DNA of 64,000 bases. It comes from Actinopolyspora lacussalsi. Lineage in GTDB: Bacteria; Actinomycetota; Actinomycetes; Mycobacteriales; Pseudonocardiaceae. The stretch's first letter is position 1, and the number at the start of each line of letters is the position of its first letter. The notes under the pieces are model-generated. The model was not told the DNA's origin. It saw only the letters and a program-made list of their open reading frames with translations, and did not search any database. The position numbers and the translations under genes were made by a program. Positions 56,864-64,000 of the stretch are shown here, in pieces. The stretch is taken from the NCBI GenBank assembly GCA_030803735.1, contig JAURUC010000001.1, positions 4,588,001 through 4,652,000 of the forward strand, given 5' to 3'.

Positions 56864-59530
56864 TCACTGGCTCGACGGACGCAGGGCGGGGCCGCGTTCC
56901 CAGGGTGGCGTCATCCCGGGCAGGTCGATGATCTCCGGAGGTTCGGCGTGCGGGAGCCGAGAGGGCTGTTCGGTTCCGGTGGTTTCGGCGCTGTGCCCCT
57001 CCTGCTCGCCCGGATCGTCCTCCAGCGTGGGCTCGGTGGCCACGGTGGCGACCCTTTCCTCCCGTCGGACGGTCTCCCCACCCGTGACCGAGTGCGAGCC
57101 CACCTTCGTCGAAGACCCACCGGTGGCACGGTTCGTCGCGCGGTCCTCGGAGGTGTCCGTGCGATGGGTCTTGCCGTTCCGGGAGCTTCCCGCCGGATCG
57201 ACCATCGTCGTGCGCAGCGGGAGGTTCGTGCCGCGTGCCGGAACCTCCAGGGCCGCCGCCATCGACACGGCCCTGTCCCACTCGGGGTCGCCGCTGTACT
57301 CGGAGTGCCGCGACAACCCGGCCGTCCAACGCCGATGCTCGAACGGTCCGCGCTGCGGATCGGGCAACCAGTGATCGTTACCGAGCACCAGCGCACCCGT
57401 GGGACCGCGTGCGGCGGCGTGCAGCGGCCCCTCGCTGCCGTCCGGGCGGAAGCCCACCCCCAGCAGCTTGCCGTCGTGGACCTGCCGGTTCCACGTCCCG
57501 ACCGCACCGCCGATCGGATCAGTCCCTCGGCACAGTGAGCGCCACTGCCCGGCCAGCGAGCCCGCCAGGGAGCGCTGCGCCTCGTGGCCGAGAAAGCCGG
57601 GAAATCCGCGAGCGTACGCCCACTGCAGCTGTGAACCGGCCGTGACCAGGCCGACCCGTTCGTGGTCCTGTTCGTCGAGCCTGCCGAGCAACCTGGCCGC
57701 GGCGACGGAGACGAGCAGGCTGCCCTGGCTGTGACCGGACAACACCACGCGGGTGTTCGGGTCCGCCAGGTGTTCACACGCCCGGTCGACCAGTTCGGGG
57801 ATCACCTTCAGCGCGTAGCACGGCGGCACGATCGGATGAGAATCCCGCGGCCAGAACAGGGTCAGATCGCACAGCAGACTCAACTGCCGCCCCGCGTTCG
57901 GACGACGAACCGCCAGGTGAACCATCCGCAGCAGCGTCGCCACCAGGGTCGCGAGTGCTCCCACGCCCAGCAGCAGCAACCAACGTCCCCAGAAGGGAGG
58001 TTCGGGGCCACCGAGGCGCAGCACCAGAGCCAGGACCGCTCCCACCGTCAGGGCACCCGCCAGCAGCAGCACCAGCCGATGCCCGTGGCTGCGTTGCAGC
58101 TCGGCCCATTTCCACGCGCGTTCGGCGCTGCGTTGATCCGCGGGGCGCCCGGCGTGCAGCAGCTCCACCTCGGGGGATACCCCGTCCGTACGGATCGCGC
58201 GCCACCAGCGCAACCACACCCACGGCACCCCGACGAGCCCCGCGAGTACGAGCACGGCCGTCGCCGCCCCCCACAACAGCGTCACGGTGTCGTAGGAAAC
58301 CGGTAGCAGCAGATCCGTACCGAGCGCCTGCCGCGCACTCAGCGTCAGACCCGCACCGAAACCCGCGCCGAGCAGGCACGCGATCAGCAGTACCGGGGCG
58401 GCGAACCAGCCACCGGCCCACGGGCGCAGTCTCGACGGGAGGCGACGCCACGAGCGACGAGCCAGCAACGCGGCTGGTAGCAGCAGCACCCCGATACAGC
58501 CGCACAGTGCCAGCAGGCCGAGAGTCAGCGAGTCGGTCACCGGTCCCGAGCCGGGGAGCGGGCCGGACATGTGGGCCGGGAAGAGCGCTGTGAGCAGCAA
58601 CAGCAGCCCGCTCGTGCCCAGCAGCAGGATTCGCGCGTAGTGTCCCACCAGCGGGTGCACGGAGCGTCGGAAACCGCTCTCGGACTCTCCCGAACCGGTC
58701 GGATCGTCCAGCAGCAACGTTCCCAGCACGCACAGCGCGGTTACGGCCGCTGCCGCCATCCAGCGCGGGTCAGTGGCGGCGGTCGGTCCGCCGAGAGCCA
58801 GCAGCACCACCGTGCATAGCGCGGCCACCGCGTGCAGCGTCCGCAGGGCGGGGGTGCTCGGATCGCGCACCACTCCGGCCCCCGGCAGTCTCGGTGCCTG
58901 CGCGCTGTGCTCGTTCCCGGCACCACTCGGGTTCCGAACCCGCCAGGACATCGCGGACAGGCGGTACATGCCGAACACGGCGGCCACCACGAAGAGCAGA
59001 GCAGGAACCGAACGCAGCGGTTCGAACGTACGCAGCTCGTCGGGGACGGTGCTCAGACACCCTGTCCCCGCGCGCAGGCACTGGGCCGCCACCAGATCCA
59101 GGCTCAGCACGGTCAGCTGTGCGGTGAACAGCATCGTCAGCAGCAGCCCCGCCAGGCGCAGCCCCGCGCGGAGCAGCGCTCCCAGCGAGCGCGACCAGTG
59201 GCTGTCCCGGTCGACCGGCGGCAGCATCCAGTGTGCCAGGTTAGCCAGCGCGAACGGGAACAGCAGTGCCCACAGCGCCTTGCCGCGTCCGGAGGTCATA
59301 CCGCCCCAGACGTACCCCTCGACCGAACGAGGGACGGTTCGTTCCCCCGCGGTGAGGTCGGGCCCCGGGATCGGGCGCAGCAGTCGGTCAGCGGGGCTGA
59401 CGATTCGTCCGGTGCCGTCGCCTGCCACGTCCACCGAAGCCACCGAATCGGTCAGCTCCCGCGGTTCCGTCCCGAGGACGCCGTGTACCCGCAGCTCGAC
59501 CACGCGAGTGTCCGGCCCGGGTACGTGCAC
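56864..59530 (-). CDS. large polytopic membrane protein with lipase-like serine-hydrolase domain
   Basis: 888-aa protein. The N-terminus carries a VVELRVHGVLG strand (oxyanion-type HG) before about 10-12 TM segments between residues 85 and 540. The following soluble domain has the nucleophile elbow VVLSGHSQGS (Ser near 599) and GLVTAGSQLQWAYARGFPGFLG, an alpha/beta hydrolase arrangement. The last 130 residues are charged and disordered. GTG with AGGAGGAACA just upstream. It could be a membrane esterase or acyl-transferring enzyme; the split with HG at the N-terminus and GHSQG far downstream is odd. Transcribed away from tmk, convergent to the permease. Confidence 0.6.
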   Translation of the reverse strand: MHVPGPDTRVVELRVHGVLGTEPRELTDSVASVDVAGDGTGRIVSPADRLLRPIPGPDLTAGERTVPRSVEGYVWGGMTSGRGKALWALLFPFALANLAHWMLPPVDRDSHWSRSLGALLRAGLRLAGLLLTMLFTAQLTVLSLDLVAAQCLRAGTGCLSTVPDELRTFEPLRSVPALLFVVAAVFGMYRLSAMSWRVRNPSGAGNEHSAQAPRLPGAGVVRDPSTPALRTLHAVAALCTVVLLALGGPTAATDPRWMAAAAVTALCVLGTLLLDDPTGSGESESGFRRSVHPLVGHYARILLLGTSGLLLLLTALFPAHMSGPLPGSGPVTDSLTLGLLALCGCIGVLLLPAALLARRSWRRLPSRLRPWAGGWFAAPVLLIACLLGAGFGAGLTLSARQALGTDLLLPVSYDTVTLLWGAATAVLVLAGLVGVPWVWLRWWRAIRTDGVSPEVELLHAGRPADQRSAERAWKWAELQRSHGHRLVLLLAGALTVGAVLALVLRLGGPEPPFWGRWLLLLGVGALATLVATLLRMVHLAVRRPNAGRQLSLLCDLTLFWPRDSHPIVPPCYALKVIPELVDRACEHLADPNTRVVLSGHSQGSLLVSVAAARLLGRLDEQDHERVGLVTAGSQLQWAYARGFPGFLGHEAQRSLAGSLAGQWRSLCRGTDPIGGAVGTWNRQVHDGKLLGVGFRPDGSEGPLHAAARGPTGALVLGNDHWLPDPQRGPFEHRRWTAGLSRHSEYSGDPEWDRAVSMAAALEVPARGTNLPLRTTMVDPAGSSRNGKTHRTDTSEDRATNRATGGSSTKVGSHSVTGGETVRREERVATVATEPTLEDDPGEQEGHSAETTGTEQPSRLPHAEPPEIIDLPGMTPPWERGPALRPSSQ

Positions 59531-59793
59531 TGTTCCTCCTGTGGGTCGGTGCGGTGCGGGGGAGTCCGCTTTTCCGCGGAGTTCGCGAGTCCACTCACGA
59601 CGGAAGAGCGGCTCCCGCCTCGGTCCTGTGGGAGCTGATTCTCCCGGTTAGATTGTCTCTTCTCGACGGTCTTGTCGCGACCTACTTCCCGGAAATCCTT
59701 TCATCGATACTTTCCCGTCGTCCGGAAGAGGCGTGCGGCCGGGTGGCCCACGCGGTCGCTACTCCGGTGGATGGACTGCGTAGGGTTCGCATC
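59531..59793. other. divergent 263-bp gap before tmk
   Basis: Separates two divergent genes, so it should carry promoters both ways. An AT-containing patch near 59640-59705 is the best place for them. Nothing else noted. Confidence 0.35.
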
Positions 59794-60435
59794 ATGGGGC
59801 GACTGATCGTGATCGAAGGGCTGGACGGCGCGGGAAAGCAGACGCTGACCGACTCGTTGAGCGGCGAGCTGACGGCCAGGGGGCTGTCGGTGGGCCGCGC
59901 GGCCTTTCCGCGCTACGGCCAGGACGTGCACGCCGATCTCGTCGCCGAGGCGTTGCGGGGCGCGCACGGCGACCTAGCCGAGTCCGTGTACGGCATGGCC
60001 GTGCTCTACGCACTGGACCGGCAGCGCGCCGCGGAGTGGCTGCGAGCACGGCTCGCCGAACACGACGTGCTGTTGCTCGACCGGTACGTGGCCTCCAACG
60101 CCGCCTACGGGGCGGCCCGGTTGTGGCAGCACGCCGACGGTGAGTTCGTATCCTGGGCCTACCAGCTCGAGGTCACCCGATTCGGACTGCCGGAGCCGGA
60201 ACTGCAGATCCTGCTCCGCGTGCCCGGTGAAGTCGCCGCGGAGCGGGCCGAACGCAGGGAACGATCCGGCACGGCGGACGGCAGGGACATGTTCGAGTCG
60301 GACTCGGGACTGCAGGACCGCTGTGCGGCGGTTTACCTGGAACTCGCCGAGATGTCGTGGTGGTCCCCCTGGCACGTGGTGGACGACGCCGCCACCACGG
60401 ATCCGGCGGGACTGGCCGACCACGTGCTCGCGTAA
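59794..60435 (+). CDS. tmk: thymidylate kinase
   Basis: 213-aa dTMP kinase making dTDP for DNA synthesis and, relevant here, for dTDP-sugars. P-loop GLDGAGKQT (9-17), DR motif in LLLDRYVASNAAYGAARL and FPRYGQDVHADLV, FGLPEPELQILLRV. ATG 59794. Lies just before mtrA as in mycobacteria (Rv3247c-Rv3246c). The LID region (ERAERRERSGTADGRDMFE) is of the mycobacterial type. Confidence 0.92.
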   Translation: MGRLIVIEGLDGAGKQTLTDSLSGELTARGLSVGRAAFPRYGQDVHADLVAEALRGAHGDLAESVYGMAVLYALDRQRAAEWLRARLAEHDVLLLDRYVASNAAYGAARLWQHADGEFVSWAYQLEVTRFGLPEPELQILLRVPGEVAAERAERRERSGTADGRDMFESDSGLQDRCAAVYLELAEMSWWSPWHVVDDAATTDPAGLADHVLA

Positions 60436-60553
60436 CCTACTCCACCGTAGTGCTCCGTTTGGCGGTACCATAGCCCTGGCGCTGGGCAATGATCCGACGA
60501 CCTGCGGTGATGAGTACCGGGTGGTGCTTGCCCCCGTGGTGCAAAGTGCAACC

Positions 60554-61240
60554 ATGTGGGGCATGAAGTCACGCGTGCTCGTGGTGGACGACGACCCTGC
60601 CCTGGCGGAGATGCTGACCATCGTACTCCGCGGTGAAGGGTTCGATACCGCCGTCGTCAACGACGGCACCAAGGCGATGCCCGCGCTGCGTGAACTCAAA
60701 CCCGATCTGGTGTTGCTCGACCTGATGTTGCCGGGCATGAACGGCATCGACGTGTGCAAGGCCATTCGTGCCGAATCGATGGTCCCCGTCGTCATGCTCA
60801 CCGCGAAGAGTGACACCGTTGACGTCGTCCTCGGCCTGGAGTCCGGTGCCGACGACTACATCGTCAAACCGTTCAAGCCGAAGGAGCTGGTGGCACGGCT
60901 GCGGGTGCGGCTGCGCCGCACGGAGGCGGAACCCGCCGAAGTGCTCTCCATCGGTGACCTTACGGTCGACGTCCCCGGGCACGAGGTCACGCGCGACGGA
61001 GTTCCGATCTCGCTGACGCCGTTGGAGTTCGACCTGCTGGTCGCGCTCGCGCGCAAGCCCCGCCAGGTTTTCACCCGTGAGGTGTTACTCGAGCAGGTGT
61101 GGGGCTACCGGCACGCGGCCGACACCCGGTTGGTCAACGTACACGTACAGCGACTCCGGTCGAAGATCGAGAAGGATCCGGAGCACCCGGAGGTCGTACT
61201 GACGGTTCGGGGCGTCGGGTACAAGGCCGGGCCGCCATGA
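60554..61240 (+). CDS. mtrA: response regulator MtrA
   Basis: 228-aa OmpR-class response regulator with receiver domain (phosphoacceptor Asp56 in VLLDLMLPG, the LTAKSD and YIVKPFKPKEL signatures) and winged-helix output domain (FDLLVALARKPRQVFTREVLLEQVWGYRH, NVHVQRLRSK, TVRGVGYKAGPP). Very close to M. tuberculosis MtrA as I recall it, with Asp at the same position. Essential regulator of DNA replication, cell division and envelope genes. ATG 60554 gives the mycobacterial length. Confidence 0.97.
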   Translation: MWGMKSRVLVVDDDPALAEMLTIVLRGEGFDTAVVNDGTKAMPALRELKPDLVLLDLMLPGMNGIDVCKAIRAESMVPVVMLTAKSDTVDVVLGLESGADDYIVKPFKPKELVARLRVRLRRTEAEPAEVLSIGDLTVDVPGHEVTRDGVPISLTPLEFDLLVALARKPRQVFTREVLLEQVWGYRHAADTRLVNVHVQRLRSKIEKDPEHPEVVLTVRGVGYKAGPP

Positions 61241-61283
61241 TCGCCGAACACGATGATTGTCTCGACACGGCAGGACGGACGGG

Positions 61284-63038
61284 GTGAACGGTGAGCAGCC
61301 TCGTGCCGGCGCCGAGCGCTCCTTCCCGGCCCGGCTCCGGGATGACGTCCGCAGGCGCTGGCACTGGTTCGAATCGACCTGGCGCCGCTCGATGCAGCTG
61401 CGTGTCGTCGTCAGCACCCTGGCGCTGTCCTCGGCCGTGGTCTTCGTACTGGGGATGGTGCTGCAGACGCAGATCACCAACAGACTGCTGCAGAACAAGG
61501 AGGACGCCGCGGTCCGGCAGGTCGAGCAGAACCTGCCGATCCTGGAGTACCAGCTGACGGCGGTCGATCCCAATTCCGGCGATGTCGACGAGCAGCTGGA
61601 AGCCGCGCTGAACCAGCTGACCACCAGCACCGCCGACAATACCGAGACCGACTCGTTCGCCGGGAACTACGAGCCCGCCCTGGTGGACGGCCAAGCCATC
61701 ACCGAGAACGGTGAACAACCTTCCGCGGGGCCGATCGACAGCGTTCCGAACTCGCTGCGCAAGCTCGTCAAGGAGGACAACCTGGCGAGTAAGATCGAGA
61801 CGGTCAGGCGCGACGGCGAGTCGGTCACCATGCTCATCATCGGCAGCCCGGCCGGAACCGCCACCCGACCGTTGCAGGCCTATTTCCTGTTCCCACTGGA
61901 GTCGGAGCGCAAAACACTGGGACTGGTGCAGAGCACCCTGCTGGTGGGCGGTCTGGTGCTGCTCGTGCTGCTCGGCGCCATCACCAATCTCGTCACCCGG
62001 CAGGTGGTGCGTCCCGTCCGGCAGGCCGCCCACACCGCCGAGCGGCTGGCCGCGGGCAATCTCGACGAACGGATGCGGGTCATCGGCGAGGACGACATGG
62101 CCCGGCTCGCGGACTCGTTCAACGAGATGGCCGACAGTCTCAAGCAGCAGATTCAGCAGCTCGAGGAGTTCGGCCAACTCCAGCGGCGCTTCACCTCGGA
62201 CGTCTCGCACGAGCTGCGTACCCCGCTGACCACCGTGCGGATGGCCGCGGATGTGCTGCACGCCTCCCGCGACGATCTGCCGGACGGACTGGAGCGCTCC
62301 GCCGAGCTGCTCGTCGACGAGCTCGACAGGTTCGAGTCGCTGCTCGGTGATCTGCTGGAGATATCCCGGCTCGACGCCGGAGTCGCCGACCTGGCCACCG
62401 AGTCGCTCGACGTGCCGGATCTGGTGCGGCGTGTCATGGATTCGTTGCTGCCCATCGCCAGGACCGGCGGAGTCGAGCTGCGTGGCGACTTCCCCGTCGA
62501 GGAGGTTCACATCCTCGCGGACGCCCGGCGAATCGAACGCATCGTGCGAAACCTGGTCGCCAACGCCGTCGACCACGCGGAGGGCAGGCCGGTGGACATC
62601 AACTTCGCCGCGGACGACCGCTCGGTGGCGGTCACCGTGCGCGACTACGGTGTCGGACTGCGCCCCGGTGAGGCCGAACTCGTGTTCACCAGGTTCTGGC
62701 GCGCCGATCCCTCGCGGGATCGACAGACCGGCGGTACGGGCCTCGGACTCTCCATCGCGGCCGAGGACGCTCGGCTGCACGGTGGCTGGCTCGACGCCTG
62801 GGGCGAACCCGGCAAGGGGTCCTGCTTCCGGCTCACCCTGCCGCGCGACTCGGGCGACCGGGTGGACACGAGCCCGTTGTCGCTGCCGAGCACCCGCAGT
62901 ATCGCCGCCCCCGAAGCACTGCTGGCCGTACCCGGGGACGCGACGGACAACGGTTCCACCCCCTCGGACGAGGGGTACGACCAAAACGATCAGGGACCGA
63001 CCTGGAGCTCCGGTCCCGGCGAGCAGGAGAAACGATGA
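61284..63038 (+). CDS. mtrB: sensor histidine kinase MtrB
   Basis: About 584-aa membrane kinase for MtrA: TM1 (about 38-60), extracytoplasmic sensor domain, TM2 (about 213-235), HAMP (RLAAGNLDERMRVIGEDD), DHp with phosphoacceptor His309 (FTSDVSHELRTPLTT), then the ATPase N, G1 (DYGVGLRP), F and G2 (GGTGLGLSI) boxes. Disordered Ser/Pro/Asp tail. GTG 61284 preferred to the TTG at 61257. Its stop overlaps lpqB by 4 bp. Confidence 0.96.
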   Translation: MNGEQPRAGAERSFPARLRDDVRRRWHWFESTWRRSMQLRVVVSTLALSSAVVFVLGMVLQTQITNRLLQNKEDAAVRQVEQNLPILEYQLTAVDPNSGDVDEQLEAALNQLTTSTADNTETDSFAGNYEPALVDGQAITENGEQPSAGPIDSVPNSLRKLVKEDNLASKIETVRRDGESVTMLIIGSPAGTATRPLQAYFLFPLESERKTLGLVQSTLLVGGLVLLVLLGAITNLVTRQVVRPVRQAAHTAERLAAGNLDERMRVIGEDDMARLADSFNEMADSLKQQIQQLEEFGQLQRRFTSDVSHELRTPLTTVRMAADVLHASRDDLPDGLERSAELLVDELDRFESLLGDLLEISRLDAGVADLATESLDVPDLVRRVMDSLLPIARTGGVELRGDFPVEEVHILADARRIERIVRNLVANAVDHAEGRPVDINFAADDRSVAVTVRDYGVGLRPGEAELVFTRFWRADPSRDRQTGGTGLGLSIAAEDARLHGGWLDAWGEPGKGSCFRLTLPRDSGDRVDTSPLSLPSTRSIAAPEALLAVPGDATDNGSTPSDEGYDQNDQGPTWSSGPGEQEKR

Positions 63039-64000
63039 CGTTGCGATGGCGGCTCGCTCGAGCGGTGACTCTGCTGCTGGTGCTGTCCGTTCCGGTCACC
63101 GGCTGTGCCTCGATACCGGAGGAGACCAATGCCGGCGTGATCCGACAGGTCGAGGAAGCTCCCGAGACCAGCACCGAGGCCCAGCCACCATCCGAGAACC
63201 TCAACGACACGGACCTCGTCCGCAGTTTCCTGGAGGCCACCGCGGAGCCCGCCAACGACTACGCGGCGGCCCGGCTGCACCTGACCGAGCAGGCGGCCGA
63301 CTCGTGGCAGGTTCCCTCGGAACGGTTCATCGTAAACAGCGTCAACACCGTGCCGAAGTCGGAGCCGGAAACCGCCGACTCCGTCAGGATCGTCGGCCTG
63401 GACTTGCACCAGCTCGGCAAGCTGCGGAAGGACCAGTCCTACGTTCCGGAGGAGAAGGACCTCAGTCTGCGGGTCAAGGTCCGGCAGCGTTCCGACGGGC
63501 AGTGGCGGATAGTCGATCCGCCTCGCAAGCTGCTGGTCGCCAGCGACGCCTTCAAGTCCCACTACCGGGCCGTATCGGTCTACTTCCTGGATCACCAGCG
63601 CGAGGGGGTGATCCCCGACATCCGGTGGGTGCGGCAGAACCCGAAGAGCACACTGCCCTCGCGGGTCATCAGCCTGTTGCTGTCGGGCCCCTCCGAGGGC
63701 TTCGACCTGGCGATGAAGACCGCCATACCGGAGGACACCACCACGGCGAGCAACGTGAGCGAGACCGATGACGGTGCGCTGCTCGTCAATCTACGCGACC
63801 TCGGCGATCTGAGCGGCAAGAAGAAGCGGCTGATCGCCGCCCAAGTGGTGCTGACGCTGCGCGGTGTCCGAACCGCCCGGGTGGAACTGCGGGACGAGGG
63901 CGCGTCGTTGCTGTCGAACACCGAGGTGCTGCGTCCCTCCGACGTGAGCGAGTACGAGCAGCAGAACGAGGCTCCCCGGGACGTGAAGCCACTCGCGGTG
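63035..64000 (+). CDS. lpqB: lipoprotein LpqB, 5' part (cut by the window edge)
   Basis: The first 322 residues of a lipoprotein; no stop before the end of the window. Signal peptide with a lipobox VTGC (N-terminal MTLRWRLARAVTLLLVLS). The rest of the visible part holds the LpqB N-terminal and GerMN-like regions (VRSFLEATAEPANDYAAARLHLTEQA, SRVISLLLSGPSEGF). ATG overlaps the mtrB stop (ATGA). In mycobacteria LpqB binds MtrB and modulates its signalling, which matches the coupled order. Real length is expected to be about 580 aa; the rest lies to the right. Confidence 0.95.
   Translation, partial: MTLRWRLARAVTLLLVLSVPVTGCASIPEETNAGVIRQVEEAPETSTEAQPPSENLNDTDLVRSFLEATAEPANDYAAARLHLTEQAADSWQVPSERFIVNSVNTVPKSEPETADSVRIVGLDLHQLGKLRKDQSYVPEEKDLSLRVKVRQRSDGQWRIVDPPRKLLVASDAFKSHYRAVSVYFLDHQREGVIPDIRWVRQNPKSTLPSRVISLLLSGPSEGFDLAMKTAIPEDTTTASNVSETDDGALLVNLRDLGDLSGKKKRLIAAQVVLTLRGVRTARVELRDEGASLLSNTEVLRPSDVSEYEQQNEAPRDVKPLAV

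Noticed and set aside
1..64000. tRNA, rRNA or known riboswitch
   Set aside because: None of the gaps showed a cloverleaf, rRNA segment or conserved riboswitch core on reading; a covariance-model scan was not possible.

Overview
The window is high-GC actinobacterial chromosome, most likely from the Pseudonocardiales (an Actinopolyspora- or Saccharopolyspora-like organism; the genus is a guess). The evidence is the GTG-rich starts, the WhiB, LytR-CpsA-Psr (LCP), XRE/DUF5753-DUF397 and EspC-like protein families, and gene order. From both ends the order recalls the Mycobacterium tuberculosis Rv3244c-Rv3268 block: lpqB, mtrB, mtrA, tmk, amino-acid permease, manA, SIS-domain protein, manB, DUF3499, Rv3259-type protein, whiB2, fbiA, fbiB, sugar-1-P nucleotidyltransferase, wbbL, rmlD and LCP protein. 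These comparisons are from memory of the families; no search was run.

Layout. (1) 0.2-19.5 kb, cell-envelope glycan block: two LCP ligases, rfbB, rmlD, a VTT-like membrane protein, six glycosyltransferases (one a GT2-GT4 fusion, one recognisable as WbbL) and a mannose-1-P guanylyltransferase-like protein. A small type VII-associated set (YbaB-like, EspC-like, WXG, membrane protein) sits inside it at 10.5-12.9 kb, and its YbaB gene carries a one-base frameshift. (2) 19.7-34.0 kb, a co-directional 13-gene biosynthetic cluster that begins after an AT-rich gap. Six translationally coupled genes encode a 2-epi-5-epi-valiolone-synthase-type cyclase, ROK kinase, MDR dehydrogenase, SDR, AcbO-like TIM-barrel epimerase and HAD phosphatase. 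The first five match the acarbose C-M-L-N-O cyclitol module. Downstream are two more oxidoreductases, two membrane O-acyltransferases, an alpha/beta hydrolase and two MFS exporters. No aminotransferase, nucleotidyltransferase or glycosyltransferase lies in the cluster, so a free, nitrogen-free, O-acylated C7 cyclitol is the simplest predicted product. (3) 34.1-40.5 kb, a type VII-type effector locus: SseB-like, EspC-like and WXG proteins, then an exact 874-bp-period tandem duplication of [effector C-terminal tail + membrane/PH-like partner]. It is followed by a zinc-ribbon/XRE-DUF5753/DUF397 regulatory set and a third partner paralogue inside a cassette flanked by 71-bp direct repeats. (4) 40.5-64 kb, conserved core: NUDIX-fbiB-fbiA (F420), M50 protease, whiB2, a giant membrane glycosyltransferase, mannose metabolism (manB, Trm112-like, SIS, manA), permease, an 888-aa membrane hydrolase, tmk and mtrA-mtrB-lpqB (lpqB runs off the right edge).

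How it fits together: regions 1 and 4 form one envelope-biogenesis neighbourhood (mannose and rhamnose activation, linker glycosyltransfer, LCP ligation, MtrAB-LpqB control). Regions 2 and 3 look like accessory DNA placed between the nucleotidyltransferase and fbiB. A family of about 105-bp intergenic hairpin elements (five copies) and short ATTTC-TCGC-GAAAT hairpins punctuate gene ends across the window.
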